The position numbers were made by a program, and so were the translations under genes. A stretch of 64,000 bases of DNA, from NCBI RefSeq assembly GCF_016808335.1, contig NC_053149.1, positions 28,889,339 through 28,953,338 of the forward strand, in the 5' to 3' direction. This stretch comes from Panicum virgatum. Its lineage: Eukaryota; Streptophyta; Magnoliopsida; Poales; Poaceae. The notes under the pieces were generated by a model. That model made no database searches. It was not told the DNA's origin and was given only the letters and a program-made list of their open reading frames with translations. Of this stretch, positions 10,336-21,613 are shown in pieces. Within the stretch, counting starts at the first letter, position 1; the number at the start of each line of letters is the position of its first letter.

Positions 10336-12891
10336 TAGCTCTTGTGTGTGCCTCATGCTTCGGTTGTGGAAGAGGCTTCATCAACGGATCAGCGTCATTC
10401 GAATCTGTGTGTACCTTGCAAATCTTCACATCACCACTATCTATGATCTCACGGATGAGGTGATAGCGTCGCATTATGTGTTTGGACTTTTGATCTGACC
10501 TAGGCTCCTTTGCTTGCGCAATGGCACCACTATTGTCACATTAGAGGTCTACTGGACTGGACGCGCTAGGAATCACTCCCAACTCAGAAATAAATTTTCT
10601 GATCCAAACAGCCTCTTTTGCAGCTTCAGAAGCTGCAATATACTTGGCTTCTGTCGTCGAATCTACTATGGTTTCTTGCTTGGAACTTTTCCAGCTCACT
10701 GCCCCACCATTGAGGCAAAAAACAAAACCCAATTGCGATCTGGAGTCATCTTTATCTGATTGGAAGCTGGCATCAGTGTAACCATTTACAATGAGCTCAT
10801 CTTCTCCTCCAAACACTAGAAACACATCCTTACTTCTTCTCAAGTACTTTAGGATGCTCTTCACAACTGTTCAGTGAGCTTCACCGAAGTTCGATTGATA
10901 CCTGCTCGTAACACTTAAGCGTAGGAGACATCTGGGCATGTACACAGCATGGCATACATGATGGATCCAATAGCCGAAGCATAAGGAATCTCTCTCATCC
11001 TTTCTTGCTCATCAGGTGTCACTGGACACTGAGTCTTGCAAAGAGTAATGCCATGTGACATTGGTAAGAATCCTTTCTTGGACTCTTGCATATTGAACCG
11101 TTTCAATATCTTGTCAATATATGTATCTTGGCTCAATCCAATTAGCCTCTTTGATCTATCTCGATAGATCCTTATGCCCAAACTATAAGCCGCTTCTCCC
11201 AAATCCTTCATAGAGAAACTCTTTCTTAATGAAGTTTTAATGGCTTCAAGCATTGGAATATCATTTCCGATCAGCAATATGTCATCAACATATATGACTA
11301 GAAACATGAGTGCGCTCCCACTAGCCTTCTTATAAACACAAGGCTCTTCTTCATTCTTGATGAAGCCAAACCCTTTGACTACTTAATCAAAACGAAGATT
11401 CCAAGTCCGAGATGCTTGCTTCAGTCCATAAATGGACTTTTGAAGTTTGCATATTTTCCCGGCATTTTTAGGATTGACAAAACCTTCGGGTTGTATCATA
11501 TACACATCCTCACTATGGTTTCCATTCAGGAACACCGTTTTGATATCCATTTGTCATATTTCATAGTCATAAAATGCGGCAATAGCTAGAAGAATCCGAA
11601 TATATTTTAGCATTGCGACGGGCGAAAATGTTTCATCATAGTCAACACCTTGAATTTGTTTAAACCCTTTCATCACCAATTGCGCTTTATGGATATGAAC
11701 ATTTCCATCCATGTCTAACTTTTTCTTAAAAATCCACTTGCACTCCACAGGTCTTGCACCGTCAATGGGATCAACCAAGTTCCAAACTTGATTGTCGTGC
11801 ATGGATTCTATTTCAGATTTCATGGCTCCAAGCCATTTCTCAGAGTCTGGTCCCATTATTGTTTCAGTATAGGTCTTAGGCTCATCATTAACCAATAACA
11901 ATACGTCGCGCTGCCCTGTGGTTAGGGAGCGTGAACTTTTCAGGTGCATGACGTGCCCTCACAAACCTCCGTGGGGCTGGTTCTTCGACAACGGGTTCTA
12001 CAATTTCTTGTTCATCCCGTGAAAGTTCAGTGCAGTTGAAATCGTTTCAGGCACATCCTGAATTTCTTCAAGTCGCACCTTACTCCCACTAACTCATTTG
12101 GAGAGAAACTCTTTCTCTAAGAAGACACCATTGCGGGCAACAAGCACTTTGCCTTCCGCTTGATTATAAAAATAATATCCTTTGGTTTCCCTAAGATACC
12201 CCACAAAGAAACACTTGTCTGACTTTGGAGTGAGTTTGTCTGACATCAAACGTTTGACATAAGCCTCACATCCCTAAACTTTGAGGAAAGACAATTCAGG
12301 ACGTTTTCTAGTCCACATCTCATATGGTGTCTTTTCCACAGACTTAGTTGGAACCCAGTTTAGTGTGAATGCAACAGTTTCTAGAGCATAACCCCAAAAA
12401 GATAATGGAAGATCAGCTTGACTCATCATCGACCTAACCATGTCCAATAGGGTTCGGTTCCTCCGTTCAGACACCCCATTCCATTGAGGTGTTCCAGGCG
12501 GAGTCAGTTGTGGAACAATTCCACACTGCTTTAAATGATTACCAAATTCATGGCTCAAATATTCACCTCCACGATCAGATCGCAAAAGTTTAATTGTCTT
12601 GCCTAATTGAGTCTATACTTCATTATGAAATTCTTTGAACCTTTCAAATGATTCAGACATGTTCCTCATCAAGTAGACATATCCATATCTACTAAAGTCA
12701 TCAGTAAAAGTAATGAAGTACTGAAAACCACCTCTAGCAGTTGAGCTCATTGGTCCACATACATCAGTATGCACAAGTCCCAACAAGTCACTCGCCCTCT
12801 CACTTTGACCAGCAAAAGGTGCTTTAGTCATCTTCCCAAGCAAACAAGACTCGCAAGTGTCAAATGATTCAAAATCAAATGAGCTTAACAA
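10336..12891 (-). pseudogene. Copia Pol: integrase, reverse transcriptase, RNase H
   Basis: The domain order integrase before reverse transcriptase defines Ty1/copia. Integrase (12891-12274) shows C-E-S-C of the zinc finger, H-T-D-V-C-G-P, the D in TFTDDFSR and the E in ERRNRTLLDM. Reverse transcriptase (11949-10915) has the catalytic YVDD in FLVIYVDDILLIGND. RNase H (10864-10336) has GYTDAS, QLGFVF and the C-terminal ADPL-KPLP block. Frames break at about 12600, 12270, 11550, 11310 and 10900. The final residues after about 10335 belong to the inserted Tat LTR. About 200 bp more upstream (to about 13088) still looks like copia pre-integrase sequence. Confidence 0.88.
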
Positions 12892-14013
12892 GCCATCTTT
12901 ATGGAGTTGTTCTATGCGCTTCTCATTTATATGACCTAAGCAACAATGCCAAATAAATGATCATTTGGTCGAAGCCTCTTAGTATTAATGTTATAGACAT
13001 ATTTAACCTCAAGATCAAGAACGTGCTATCCATTCACCAATGGGCAATGAGCATAGAAAATATTATTGTAATAAATTGAACAATGTTTTGTGTCACTTCA
13101 GGTGTCTAGCCATTAAATCAAAGTAATGTGTGAACTTTGTGTTTATTATTGTTTGATAGCTAGAAATTTGCAGTGCAAAGTAGGGGTATTTTGGTAATTA
13201 TGAAAAATTGCAAGTTTTTCTTTGAAAAAGTTTTGACTTAGGAAGTATTTTCAACTTTGTGTAGGGCTTTCTTGCAAATGTGCTAAAAATAATTATTTTG
13301 GTAGCATTGTTGCATTTTAGCCCAAAAATGTTGAAATTTTGCTATTAAAAGTATTTTTCCTTAATGGATTAGTGTTCTTTTAAGAATTTAAAAATATCTT
13401 CAGATCCTTTGATCTAGTAAAAATTTACATAACATGAAAGTTGTAGATCTTGAAAAATTGAACAACTTTCATGTTGGGCACTTTTTCATTTGAGCCCTAG
13501 ATTAGTGGGAAATTTTAGTTTACAGTTAAGCCCTTGAACTTTTTGTAATTTGCAAACCAGTCCATCCAGTCATCTTCAACCTCCAGACTTGCCGGAGCAG
13601 CAAACCGCCGCTGCCGCCAGTTTCTCGCCCACCGGCCGCCCGTGCCGTCGATTAGCGCACCACCAAGCCTTCTCGGCTCCCCCTGGCCCTACTCCCCTAC
13701 TCGTGGGTGCCTATTCCTTTCTCCCCAAGGCGCCGCGCCGCCGCCGCCTCTGTTTTGATTCCGGTGAGCCCGGCCGCAGCCGGAATTGACCTCCTGCACC
13801 GCTTCGCCGCCCCTCGCATCGAGCACAAGAATCGCCGCCTCTTGATCCGCCTCTGCCTGGCCTCCATGCCTCACGCCACGCTGCCCCGAGAACTCCCCTC
13901 GCGCCACCTCGCCGGCCGCCCATGGAGAAGCTTGCGCCGTCTCCAAATTCACTTCTCTCTTGTCAAGTTCATCTCTGGGACTTCTCCTCTCGCTTATCCT
14001 CCTCATCCTGGGC

Positions 14014-14021
14014 TATAAATA
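14014..14021 (+). promoter_or_regulatory. TATA box in the 3.55-kb LTR
   Basis: GGCTATAAATAGC is embedded in a C-rich segment that then continues GC-rich, a typical grass LTR promoter. It sets the orientation of the LTR as plus. Confidence 0.55.
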
Positions 14022-14969
14022 GCACTGGCCGGTCCCTATCACCGGCAATCCACCGCGCACTTCCTTCCCCATCTCCGGCGACCTCTGTCCACCCCGACCC
14101 ACCACCACAGACCTCCTCCGACCATCCTAACCCCCTAGTTAGCTTCACCGTGATCCTTTGAAGCTATTCCCTCACGTCCCGCTGTCGATTCCTTGCCGGA
14201 GCACCCTCGTCACCGTTCTTCCTCGCCGCCAAGCTCTGCGCCGCCGCCGCCGAGCTCCCTCCGGCCATCCCGCACCCCCTCCAACCCATCCATCAGGAGC
14301 GCCTTGAACCCCTGAAGCTCCCTGGCCACTCACCCCTCGCCGCCGACAACTCCTCTCGTCGGAACACGGCCGGCCCTCCCCTGTTCTCTCTTTTCTCCGG
14401 CCAAGGACCCATTTGTAAGGTTTTAAAACTTTCCAGGGTCCTTTCTGCAAGAATTCAAGTCTTTTTCTTGTGAACTTTGAAAATTCATAAGAAATTGTAG
14501 AAAAATCAGAAAAATGCAAAACTAGTTTTGTTATTTTCCTTGTGATTATCTCTACATGATGATGCTATAAGTTTGATTTGAAACTTTGTGTAGTTGGTTT
14601 TAAAAATAGGGTTAGGAAATAGCTCTTTTTATTTATATATTGTGATTTTGAATTGCTCATCTTGTGAGCTTTGAGACATGAGATTTATGAAGTGTATCTA
14701 GCTTCCTTCAAATTTTTTTTCTAATACCCATTAGTGTACTTTAATGTGTGTTTTTTAAAATTTCCTTCTTTATGTGTTATTTGTATCTTTAAATAAATCT
14801 TTCTATGTAATATTTCAAAAACCTTTCTCCATATTATTCAGATAAGTTAAAAATACTTGACATGGATCATCTTGATTGTTTAATTGAGTGAGTTCACAAC
14901 TTTTTAGTGAAGGAAAGCTATACTCAAGTATAGTACCTTACTAGTTTTCAACTATTGCATTTCATATAG

Positions 14970-15122
14970 AGATCACCCCGTTAGCAGACGGAACGTACAA
15001 GTTTATCCAGGAGCCAGACGGGGATATTTCTGAAGCTCAGGTCAACGTTGCTGAACTAACTGAAGTTCTGAACTTCGATTTGGAAGAACCAAAGTCTACT
15101 GACTCTATAGACGCCAATACAG
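14970..15122 (+). other. Exon-like acidic mini-ORF inside the LTR
   Basis: This 153-bp block is preceded by an acceptor-like TTTCATATAG and followed by GCAAGA, a GC-type donor context (ACAG|GCAAGA). One frame is open throughout (ATC ACC CCG ... GCC AAT ACA). It encodes an acidic peptide with EPDGD, VAELTEV and LEEPKSTD segments, in contrast to the AT-rich, stop-filled flanks. No function is known to me. It could be an untranslated leader exon. Confidence 0.4.
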
Positions 15123-16468
15123 GCAAGACCCGATGCATAATCCTATCCTTTTAAATTATGCAATTCAGTTCTATTTATTTGTGCATTTTAGTTATTGGAG
15201 TTGAATGAAAACCTTAGATGCATAATTCTATGTACCTATTGATTGAACACTAGAACTGAGTTCGCTTAGATGCTATGCTAATAGGACCGGTAAAAGTCGA
15301 GTGATTACCTCGCGAGCTTTATAGGAGTTGATTGTTTACATTCTTGCAATCACTATAAGGACTATGGACGGATTTGGTTACAAGCTTCATAGTTGAAATC
15401 CGTCTGTATTGATAAATTACTAAGGCCGCAGTGTGTGGTAGCAGTGGTTAAGCATTTGAAAGTACTAGCCACATGCCATAAATATGGTACACGGTAAGCC
15501 TAGTAGCTGATCGGCCCGGCAAGTGGACATACCATCCACTCTCTCTTAGAGATAGGACGATATATATGTATTATGTTGCAACACTGCGACTACATAAATG
15601 TGGTGGTTCTCTGTAGTCGGGGAGAGTGGCACTGTTCCATGAACCGGAATGAGAAGTAAATGGTTGCTTGGGAGTGACTCGACAATGCTCCAAGCATGTG
15701 TGCTTGGTTTATCCTTGCAAGGTTGGAATTCGATTCAGAATCGTCCCCTTCTCACGAAGATTGAGACTGCTTGATCCCTTTGCTACATAGAGTAAGACGA
15801 GGAACAAGATTGATTCTAAATATGGTTGGATGAAGTTAATTCTTCTACCATGTTTGCTTAGATAGGTGCATACCTAGAATGGTTAACACAACTAGAATTT
15901 GAAAGCTAAAAATTGAAATTAAGGATATACTCTTTGTGGCTTTTCAGCAAAAGAAAGCATAGAACATTCCAAGCCAAGCATGTCTAGATAAGGGTTACTA
16001 CAATTACCCTTAATCGGATCAGTCTTGCTGAGTATTAGTATACTTAGTCTTGTTGGTGACTCTGTTTTCAGGAATGACTTTGGAAGACCCAAACACTAGC
16101 TTAACTTGGCCTAGTGTTTTACCTTTTGGCTGGTTTATGGAATGGGAACCCACTTCAACCAGCTTTGACTCGGAAGAATGATTTCATGCTCGGGCTTACC
16201 ATGGCATCTATAACATTAGCGTATAATTATGTTTTTACTTCCACTGTAGACCTTATAAAGTAAGCATAGCTTACTTTTATCTCTTTTCTCCAAATAAACT
16301 GGTAAAAGCTAGAACTTTAATGTACTAGCTTCAAAACTCTGTTGTAAATTACACCTCTTATTTGTGTAATGTAAAATATTGTGAAATGTTGTATCTCCGA
16401 CTCGTCTTCGTGCGGGACATATACTTGTATTACGATCAGATACTCAGTGGTTATATCGGGATGTTACC

Positions 16469-16638
16469 TGACAAACCAAGGATTATACCGATTAAGGTGC
16501 GCTTAGGTGTTTAGTGCACTTAATCTGGTGTATTTCAGAATGGTTCTGCCAGGTGACAGACCAAGGATTATACCGATTAAAATGCTCTTAGGTGTTTAGT
16601 GCACTTAATCTGGTGTATTTCAGAATGGTTCTGCCACC
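16469..16638 (+). repeat. Tandem duplication at the LTR 3' end (two 85-bp units)
   Basis: Units 16469-16553 and 16554-16638 share the words CCAAGGATTATACCGATTAA, GTGTTTAGTGCACTTAATC and TTCAGAATGGTTCTGCCA, with a period of 85 bp. The smaller solo LTR at 29621 ends with a single, diverged unit, so the duplication is specific to this copy. Confidence 0.85.
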
Positions 16639-17315
16639 ATGCTTGAGGCCTCCTTGAACGGTTACTAGGCTAATACATTTAATAGCTAGTAAAGAAAATT
16701 ACATGAGGAGAACAAGCATCAGATGTCAACATGCAAGCCGTTCTACAATAAAGGGACAACCTCAATCCGGTTGTGTTGACAGGTGACACGTAGGTCACAA
16801 AATTCATTACACACAGATCATCACATGATATTGAGGCCATACCATTCACATCATACCCTGCAAAAACAAGTTAGGCGTAGAACATATTCTACCGTAAGGG
16901 TATGAAAAGACCGCTATCAACATAGATCGATCTATAGAATCGCTATGCAAATTTCATCAAATTGATCCAATCAAGCCGATCTGGGGCATTCACAATGTCC
17001 CTTATTTTCACTAGTCAATCACATTGACTAACGCGATAGGTACATCGGAGAAGACCGCACCACACGAGTTAGATATGTCGGTTCAATCTCTTCTCGTTTG
17101 CACAGTTAGCCCAGATGGTGATTCCAGCAGATATGGGCAAGTCGTGCGCACAATAGAGAAAGAACACGAACCAATCTACACTCATCGTGATGCAATCAAC
17201 TCATAGCAATAATCCCACACCATGCATCAATCTATACTTCTCATATGAACAACTTGCAAAACCCTAAACAAAGCATATATCTATATGCACATCCAGACCA
17301 AAACCTAAACAAGAC

Positions 17316-17328
17316 GGCTCTGGTACCA
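17316..17328 (-). other. Copia primer-binding site
   Basis: The minus strand reads TGGTACCAGAGCC, one base different from the initiator-Met tRNA complement TGGTATCAGAGCC used by most plant copia elements. It lies just inside the 5' LTR. The LTR edge next to it (about 17330) does not end in a clean CA, so the exact border is uncertain. Confidence 0.7.
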
Positions 17329-17555
17329 CTTTAGGGAGGAAACGAGAATGCTACGCTAGCAAGAATTCCTAATTCTACCACATACACTAAGGATCTCATG
17401 TAAGTGGATGATCATGGATCATTACCCCTCGACGCGCATCGCAGCGGAAGATGCGTTTGAGTAGACTCGTCCAACGTAGTCGCACGTCGAGGTAGAGGAA
17501 GTAGTCAATCACGTCACGAACGGATCGTCTCCTCCTTGCCGATCAGCAGCGTAAC

Positions 17556-19024
17556 TCAGGATGGCAATTTTCCCTGTGGGGATGGATCCCCGCAGAGACC
17601 CGACCCGAACGGAGCGGGGATGGGGCCTGAATTCCCCCCGCGGGGAAAGCGGGGCGGGGCCCCAAAATTTCACGGGGCGGGGGCGACTTCCTCCCCGCGG
17701 GGATGTCACGGCCCCCGAAAATACTCATAGCCCACTAAAACTTGCAGCCCAATGGCCCAATAGTCCAACATATCTATGTCTCAACCATTCGGTCTCCCCT
17801 AACCCTATGTTTTCCCCTTTGCTCCCGCAGCCGCTGCACCGAGCGGCGCCGCCGACAGCACGACACTCATCTCTCCCTCCTGCTCTTCGACCTATCCTCA
17901 CTCTCGCCTTCATCGAGCGTCAAGCGTGTTGCAGCCTCCACCTGCTCTGCTCGTTTCCGTGATGCGAGGCAAGGCAAGGCAAGGCCGGATGCCAGATGTG
18001 TCGCAGCTCCGGTGAAGGAGGGCAAGCCGCCGACGGCAGTGGCTACTCGGTCCGCACCAACAAAGACCACGAGCCATCATCGCTGCTCCCTAAATCCTCG
18101 TGCAAATTTGCATATACCTTCGGCAACCAATCAGTACTAGCGAGATCTATTAGCTTGCCCTCGGATGTGTGTGCTTTATCTGTGGAAAAAGTCTAAATTA
18201 CTCCCCTCAACTATAGCCAAAGTCCGGATAACCCCCTAAACTATAACTTGGTCCAATTTACCCCCTGAACTATGCCATTTAGTTTATTTTACCCCATAAT
18301 ACAATTTGTTCTTTTTATTTCCCCATACACAAGTTGAATTTTAACCTCAAATTTTGTAGGGTGGTAGTGGACATCAGGATGCATATTTTAGAAATTTTTT
18401 ATAATTTTTCAACTTTATTTTTCATATAATTTTGAACTCCAATGTTTAATTTTTGTTAAATATTCTAATATATCACAATAATGATAAAAAATTTATGATA
18501 TATTTTTCTAACATGTGCTATGATGTGTACTATCATCTTGTAAAATTTCAACTTAAAACTCCACCTATACATTGAGAAATGAAAAAGATAAGTTATGTTA
18601 GGGGGTAATTTGAACCAAAGAGCATAATTTTTGGGGTAAAATAAACCAAACTATAGTTTAGGGGGTTATCCAGACTTTGGCTATAGTTGAGGGTAGTAAT
18701 TTAGACTTTTTTCTTTATCTGTTAGCTTTTGCTTCTTCTTTCACCATGTACTTGACTCGTCCTCGGATGTGTGCAACTTTATTTGTTACTGGCATTGAAC
18801 TTATGTGCTGCAATTTCATCTTTATGTACTTCTAATTTATGAGATTTGTTGATTTCTGCACTGGGTGGTTGATCCCCACGGGGCCCTGATAGGGATCGGG
18901 GAATCGGCGGGGACGGGGACGGGGCAAACTTTTCCCCCGATTATGATTTCGAGGCCGGGGCGGGGACAGCAGATCGGGGACGGGAGGCGTTCCCCCGGTC
19001 CTCCCCGCCCGGTTGCCATCCTAA
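17556..19024. mobile_element. Non-autonomous hAT-type transposon
   Basis: Terminal inverted repeats read TCAGGATGGCAA (17556-17567) and TTGCCATCCTAA (19013-19024), 11 of 12 matching. They are followed inward by G-rich GGGGATGGATCCCCG-type sequence. Flanking 8-mers AGCGTAAC (17548-17555) and ACCGCAAC (19025-19032) match at 6 of 8, fitting an aged 8-bp hAT duplication. No transposase ORF is seen. The interior has a C-rich segment with short open frames that I do not recognise, plus the nested MITE. Confidence 0.75.
18184..18713. mobile_element. MULE-type MITE nested in the hAT element
   Basis: This 530-bp element has long inverted ends: GGAAAAAGTCTAAATTAC at the left pairs with GTAATTTAGACTTTTTTC at the right, and similarity extends to about 60 bp through the CCCCCTAAACTATA words. 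A perfect 9-bp direct repeat TTTATCTGT flanks it (18175-18183 and 18714-18722). A 9-bp duplication points to the Mutator superfamily. The interior is AT-rich and non-coding. Confidence 0.82.
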
Positions 19025-19200
19025 ACCGCAACAGCAGCAGCGCCTCCACGGAGTCCACACGTGCAAGAGAAGGAAATGCCGTGCGCCGATGTGCTAGCAC
19101 CGCGCGCAAGGCTGGAAGAGAGCGGTGGCCAGGAGGAAGGAGGGCGGCTAGGGTTTGGGGTGCGGCAAGGGTAGGTGTGCCCCTAGCCCCCTCCCCCCCC

Positions 19201-19262
<62 letters not shown>
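19201..19262. repeat. (CA)n(TA)n microsatellite
   Basis: A short CACACA run passes directly into about 26 uninterrupted TA dinucleotides within the copia LTR. It is expected to be length-variable and prone to assembly error. Confidence 0.95.
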
Positions 19263-19263
<1 letters not shown>

Positions 19264-19382
19264 CATGCTAATGGGCCATCGACTATGTAGGCCCATTAAT
19301 AACCCTAATTGCTCATGGATCAATATCCATGTGGGCCCTTAATTCATATTGTTATGATTGATTCTTGGGCATGTCGCCAACA

Positions 19383-19690
19383 GTTGGGGTGTCAGGCCGG
19401 CCATGGATAGTAGTTTGCGTCAAGCAAACGCTAAAGAAAATTTGGACGAACCTTTATTCAAACAACTTTGACTGCCGACCCTATATTGGATCCGGTGGTG
19501 AAAATGATTACCACCACCGGTCCATGGTTGGGACCTGCAGTAAAAATGGTGTCCATTTTCCCCGCCGGTTTGTGGCATGAGCCGGTGGTGGAAATATTTT
19601 TCACGGCCAATTTCTTTTGAAGCTGGTAGTGAAAATGTTTGACTGCCTATCCTTGAAGAACTGGTGGTGAAAATAGTTTCCGTAGTAGTG
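19383..19690. mobile_element. CACTA (En/Spm) transposon terminus
   Basis: Read from the right, the minus strand starts CACTACTACGGAAACTATT at 19690, the CACTA-superfamily terminus. It is followed by repeated sub-terminal CACCACCGG/ATTTTCAC words (the plus strand shows CCGGTGGTGAAAAT three times with variation). Such sub-terminal repeats bind the transposase in this superfamily. The internal side is cut by the copia LTR at 19382, so the rest should lie beyond the left edge of the copia element. Confidence 0.8.
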
Positions 19691-19776
19691 TGAGGTTAAC
19701 GGAGGTGGGCGCGCGAGTGGATGATTTGGCCGACGGTGATCAAAACGCACACAACCCATAATTAGTCAAGGTATTA

Positions 19777-20525
19777 CTAGCCATCGCCTGGCGCCGTTCG
19801 TCTACTAGCGAAGCAGCGACGATCAGTAGACCTCCTCGGGGATGCTCTACAGGCTGCCACTCCCCGCTCGCCTACATCCGGTGCGCCGCCTCGGTCGCCC
19901 ACCACATGCTGGACCGTCGGAGCGACTGCATCCTCTGCTCGGCGCCCGGCCCGGCACCCGCGCAGGAGCCCCCCCGTCGCGCGTTGCCGGTGCTGCTCAC
20001 CGTTGGCTACTGCCGCAGTCGCGATCACTGCGCCGGCCTCGTCGCTGAGTGTCGTGACCATCTGCTTGAGCTCGCACTTGCTGACGAAGATCTTGACGCG
20101 CACCATGCCACCGACGTTCCCCCAGGACAGGAGGCGGCCGCCGCGGTGCAGCTGCTCAAGTGCTGCCGCCGCCTTGGACTGCTGCCGACATCCGCGGCCA
20201 CGTCCCTGGGGAAGAAGCACCTGGATGCCAGACCATCTGCATCGATGGGAAGCAGACCAGGGCCGTATGGAGATGTTTTCAGGGGCAGAATAGACATTTT
20301 TGTAGGTGGGTTTGAGGTTAAATTCTAACGGGAAGAGGATGGAATGGCACACACATCAAAAGAAGATTGCGCGATGGCACACCTGAGCTCGCGCTTGCTG
20401 ACGACGATCTTGACGCACACCGCGCCGTCGACGTCCCCTGGGACAGGAGGTGGCCGCCGTGGTGCAGCTGCTCGAGCGTCGCCGCCGCCTTGGACTGCTG
20501 CCGAGCGGGTCATAAACGTAACCAC
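19777..20525 (-). pseudogene. Tandemly duplicated host-gene fragment (VKIxVSKxEL motif)
   Basis: Two copies of a block of about 130 bp on the minus strand, 20192-20062 and 20508-20381, are clearly related. They share GGCGGC-rich sequence and encode VRVKIFVSKCELKQ and VCVKIVVSKRELR. The motif resembles small uncharacterised plant proteins with a VKIVVSKREL-like start; I cannot name the family. The longer copy opens into a 191-codon frame (20352-19777), but its ends do not look like a complete gene. It lies between the CACTA end and the MITE. I see nothing else in the 420 bp up to 20948. Confidence 0.4.
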
Positions 20526-20948
20526 GTACTTTCACAATAGCATATAGATAAAAGGCTCAAATGTTATGCTTTTTCATCCAAGCAGGGCGTTCTTTCCTAC
20601 CATGAGGAGGGGAGCAAAGCGTGGAGCGGCCGTGCTTCCAATCTATAGGGACGGAGATGTTCATGAGCCCCGCAAAAATACTTCAATGTAATTTCGTTTC
20701 TTTTTTCAGGGGTCCCTAGTATGTGGCTGGATGTAAACTTATGTCTATCATATATAAATTCCATTTCTTGGAAAAAAAACTATTCCTGTGTGCTGTTTGC
20801 GAGAAGTCCTTGAATTCGTTACCTATTCCTTACCTACCTCATTCTCATGAGGTAGCTGCTCTCAACTGTGAAGTGGATAGATTAAAGTTATATTTTGGGA
20901 AAATCGTTTATAACCCTATATGCTAAGAAATTAGCCCTCATTAGCCTA

Positions 20949-21234
20949 GGTCTAGTTTAGATGCAAAATTCAAAATTCCAAAACTACCACATCGAATGTT
21001 TGCGGTACATGCATGGAGTATTAAATCTAAATGAAACAAAAAACTAATTACATAGTTTGCTTGTAAATTACAAGACGAATCTAATGAGCCTAATTAGACT
21101 ATAATTAGACACTAAATTACTACAATAATTGTTGCAGTAAACATATGCTAATGATGGATTAATTAGCTTTAATAAATTCATCTCGTAGTTTACAGAGAAT
21201 TCTACAATTAGTTTTATGATTAGTTTATATTTAA
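20949..21234. mobile_element. MITE, left part (split by the Helitron)
   Basis: This begins GGTCTAGTTTAGATGC and contains the words ATGCATGGAGTATTAAAT, GACGAATCTAATGAGCC and CTAATGATGGATTAATTA, known to me from a very abundant grass MITE. It stops at TTTATATTTAA (21234). The missing end, with its matching terminus GCATCTAAACAAAGCC, is at 25093-25156. The joined element is 350 bp. The GG(C/T)CTnGTTTAG terminus suggests a Tourist/PIF-Harbinger type; the TTA target site is only half visible. Confidence 0.8.
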
Positions 21235-21270
21235 CTAGTGGAGATGCACGTACCACAAGTACATGTTTAA
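21235..21270 (-). other. Helitron 3' terminus: hairpin plus CTAG
   Basis: The minus strand folds CATGTAC-TTGTG-GTACGTG, then CATCTCCA, then CTAG. This is the expected termination signal for rolling-circle transposition. The next host base is T. Confidence 0.88.
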
Positions 21271-21437
21271 AAATAACATGAGATTCAAAATTGATATAAC
21301 AAAGCAAAATCTACTAAAACAATTAAATTTCGCTAAAACAACTAAATTATTCTTTTTATTAAAAATGTAGCCATCAACTCCATTCTAAATCTAATCTAAT
21401 CTAGGTTCTCGTAAAAAGTTTCTTTAGTTTTGATTTC

Positions 21438-21613
21438 CTAAAGATTCTCACAGCATCTTATGTACTCGTACACATATTTCAATGCAGATTTATAGCCGTC
21501 AGCACCCAAACATGGTATTTCATGGACCTTCTTTATCTCTTCAACTCGAGTGAGAACCGCACATTTGATGCCATCACGTAAAATAGGGTCTGTACATATG
21601 TCAACTCTGACAT
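21438..21613 (-). pseudogene. Captured terminal exon, unidentified gene
   Basis: An acceptor-like TTTTCTATTACAG precedes an open stretch of 58 codons ending in TAG (21438-21440). The peptide runs DVRVDICTDPILRDGIKC... and ends in YVYEYIRCCENL. Codon use and the hydrophobic pattern look like real protein, but I cannot name the family. The exon starts in phase 1, which fits the preceding TRAX exon: its final G plus AT makes GAT. It does not resemble the normal TRAX C-terminus, so it probably comes from a different gene. Confidence 0.55.

Larger units (their letters stand above)
13089..16639 (+). mobile_element. Solo LTR, 3.55 kb (gypsy-like, TGTGTCAC...GCCACCA)
   Basis: The segment starts TGTGTCACTTCAGGTGT and ends CTGCCACCA. 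It is flanked by near-identical 5-bp sequences, TGTTT (13084-13088) and TGCTT (16640-16644), read as a decayed target duplication. It has no coding region for a polyprotein, but has a TATAAATA box at 14014-14021 and a GC-rich leader after it. Its last 1.17 kb (from about 15470) and its first 17 bp match the smaller solo LTR at 29621-30691, so both belong to one family. It interrupts the copia element. Confidence 0.75.
10336..19382 (-). mobile_element. Ty1/copia retrotransposon shattered by four later elements
   Basis: Copia pieces are the RNase H-RT-integrase coding part (10336-about 13088), leader (16640-17315), primer-binding site (17316-17328) and 5' LTR (about 17330-19382). The Tat element interrupts it at 10335, a 3.55-kb solo LTR at 13089-16639 and a hAT transposon at 17556-19024. 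Gag and protease coding is not recognisable between 13000 and 17300, so part of the 5' coding region is missing. Its right edge (CCAACA at 19377-19382) abuts CACTA-end sequence, suggesting that it inserted into that transposon. The lineage is not assigned. Confidence 0.85.
17330..19382 (-). repeat. Copia 5' LTR, interrupted by a hAT element
   Basis: On the minus strand the LTR begins TGTTGGCGACATGCCC at 19382 and ends near 17330 beside the primer-binding site. Without the hAT insertion it would be about 0.57 kb. Its GC-rich middle precedes a (CA)(TA) microsatellite. Confidence 0.65.

Noticed and set aside
13089..16639. A host gene with a TATA box and GC-rich first exon
   Set aside because: The termini, the near-duplicate 5-mers and the related 1.07-kb copy at 29621 show that it is an LTR.
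17561..17962. Captured gene inside the hAT transposon
   Set aside because: Short overlapping frames in C-rich DNA with no recognisable motif, splice pattern or conserved length.
19777..19780. An earlier candidate Helitron 3' end, CTAG followed by T on the minus strand
   Set aside because: It has no convincing hairpin, and the CTAG at 21235 both has one and rebuilds the split MITE exactly.
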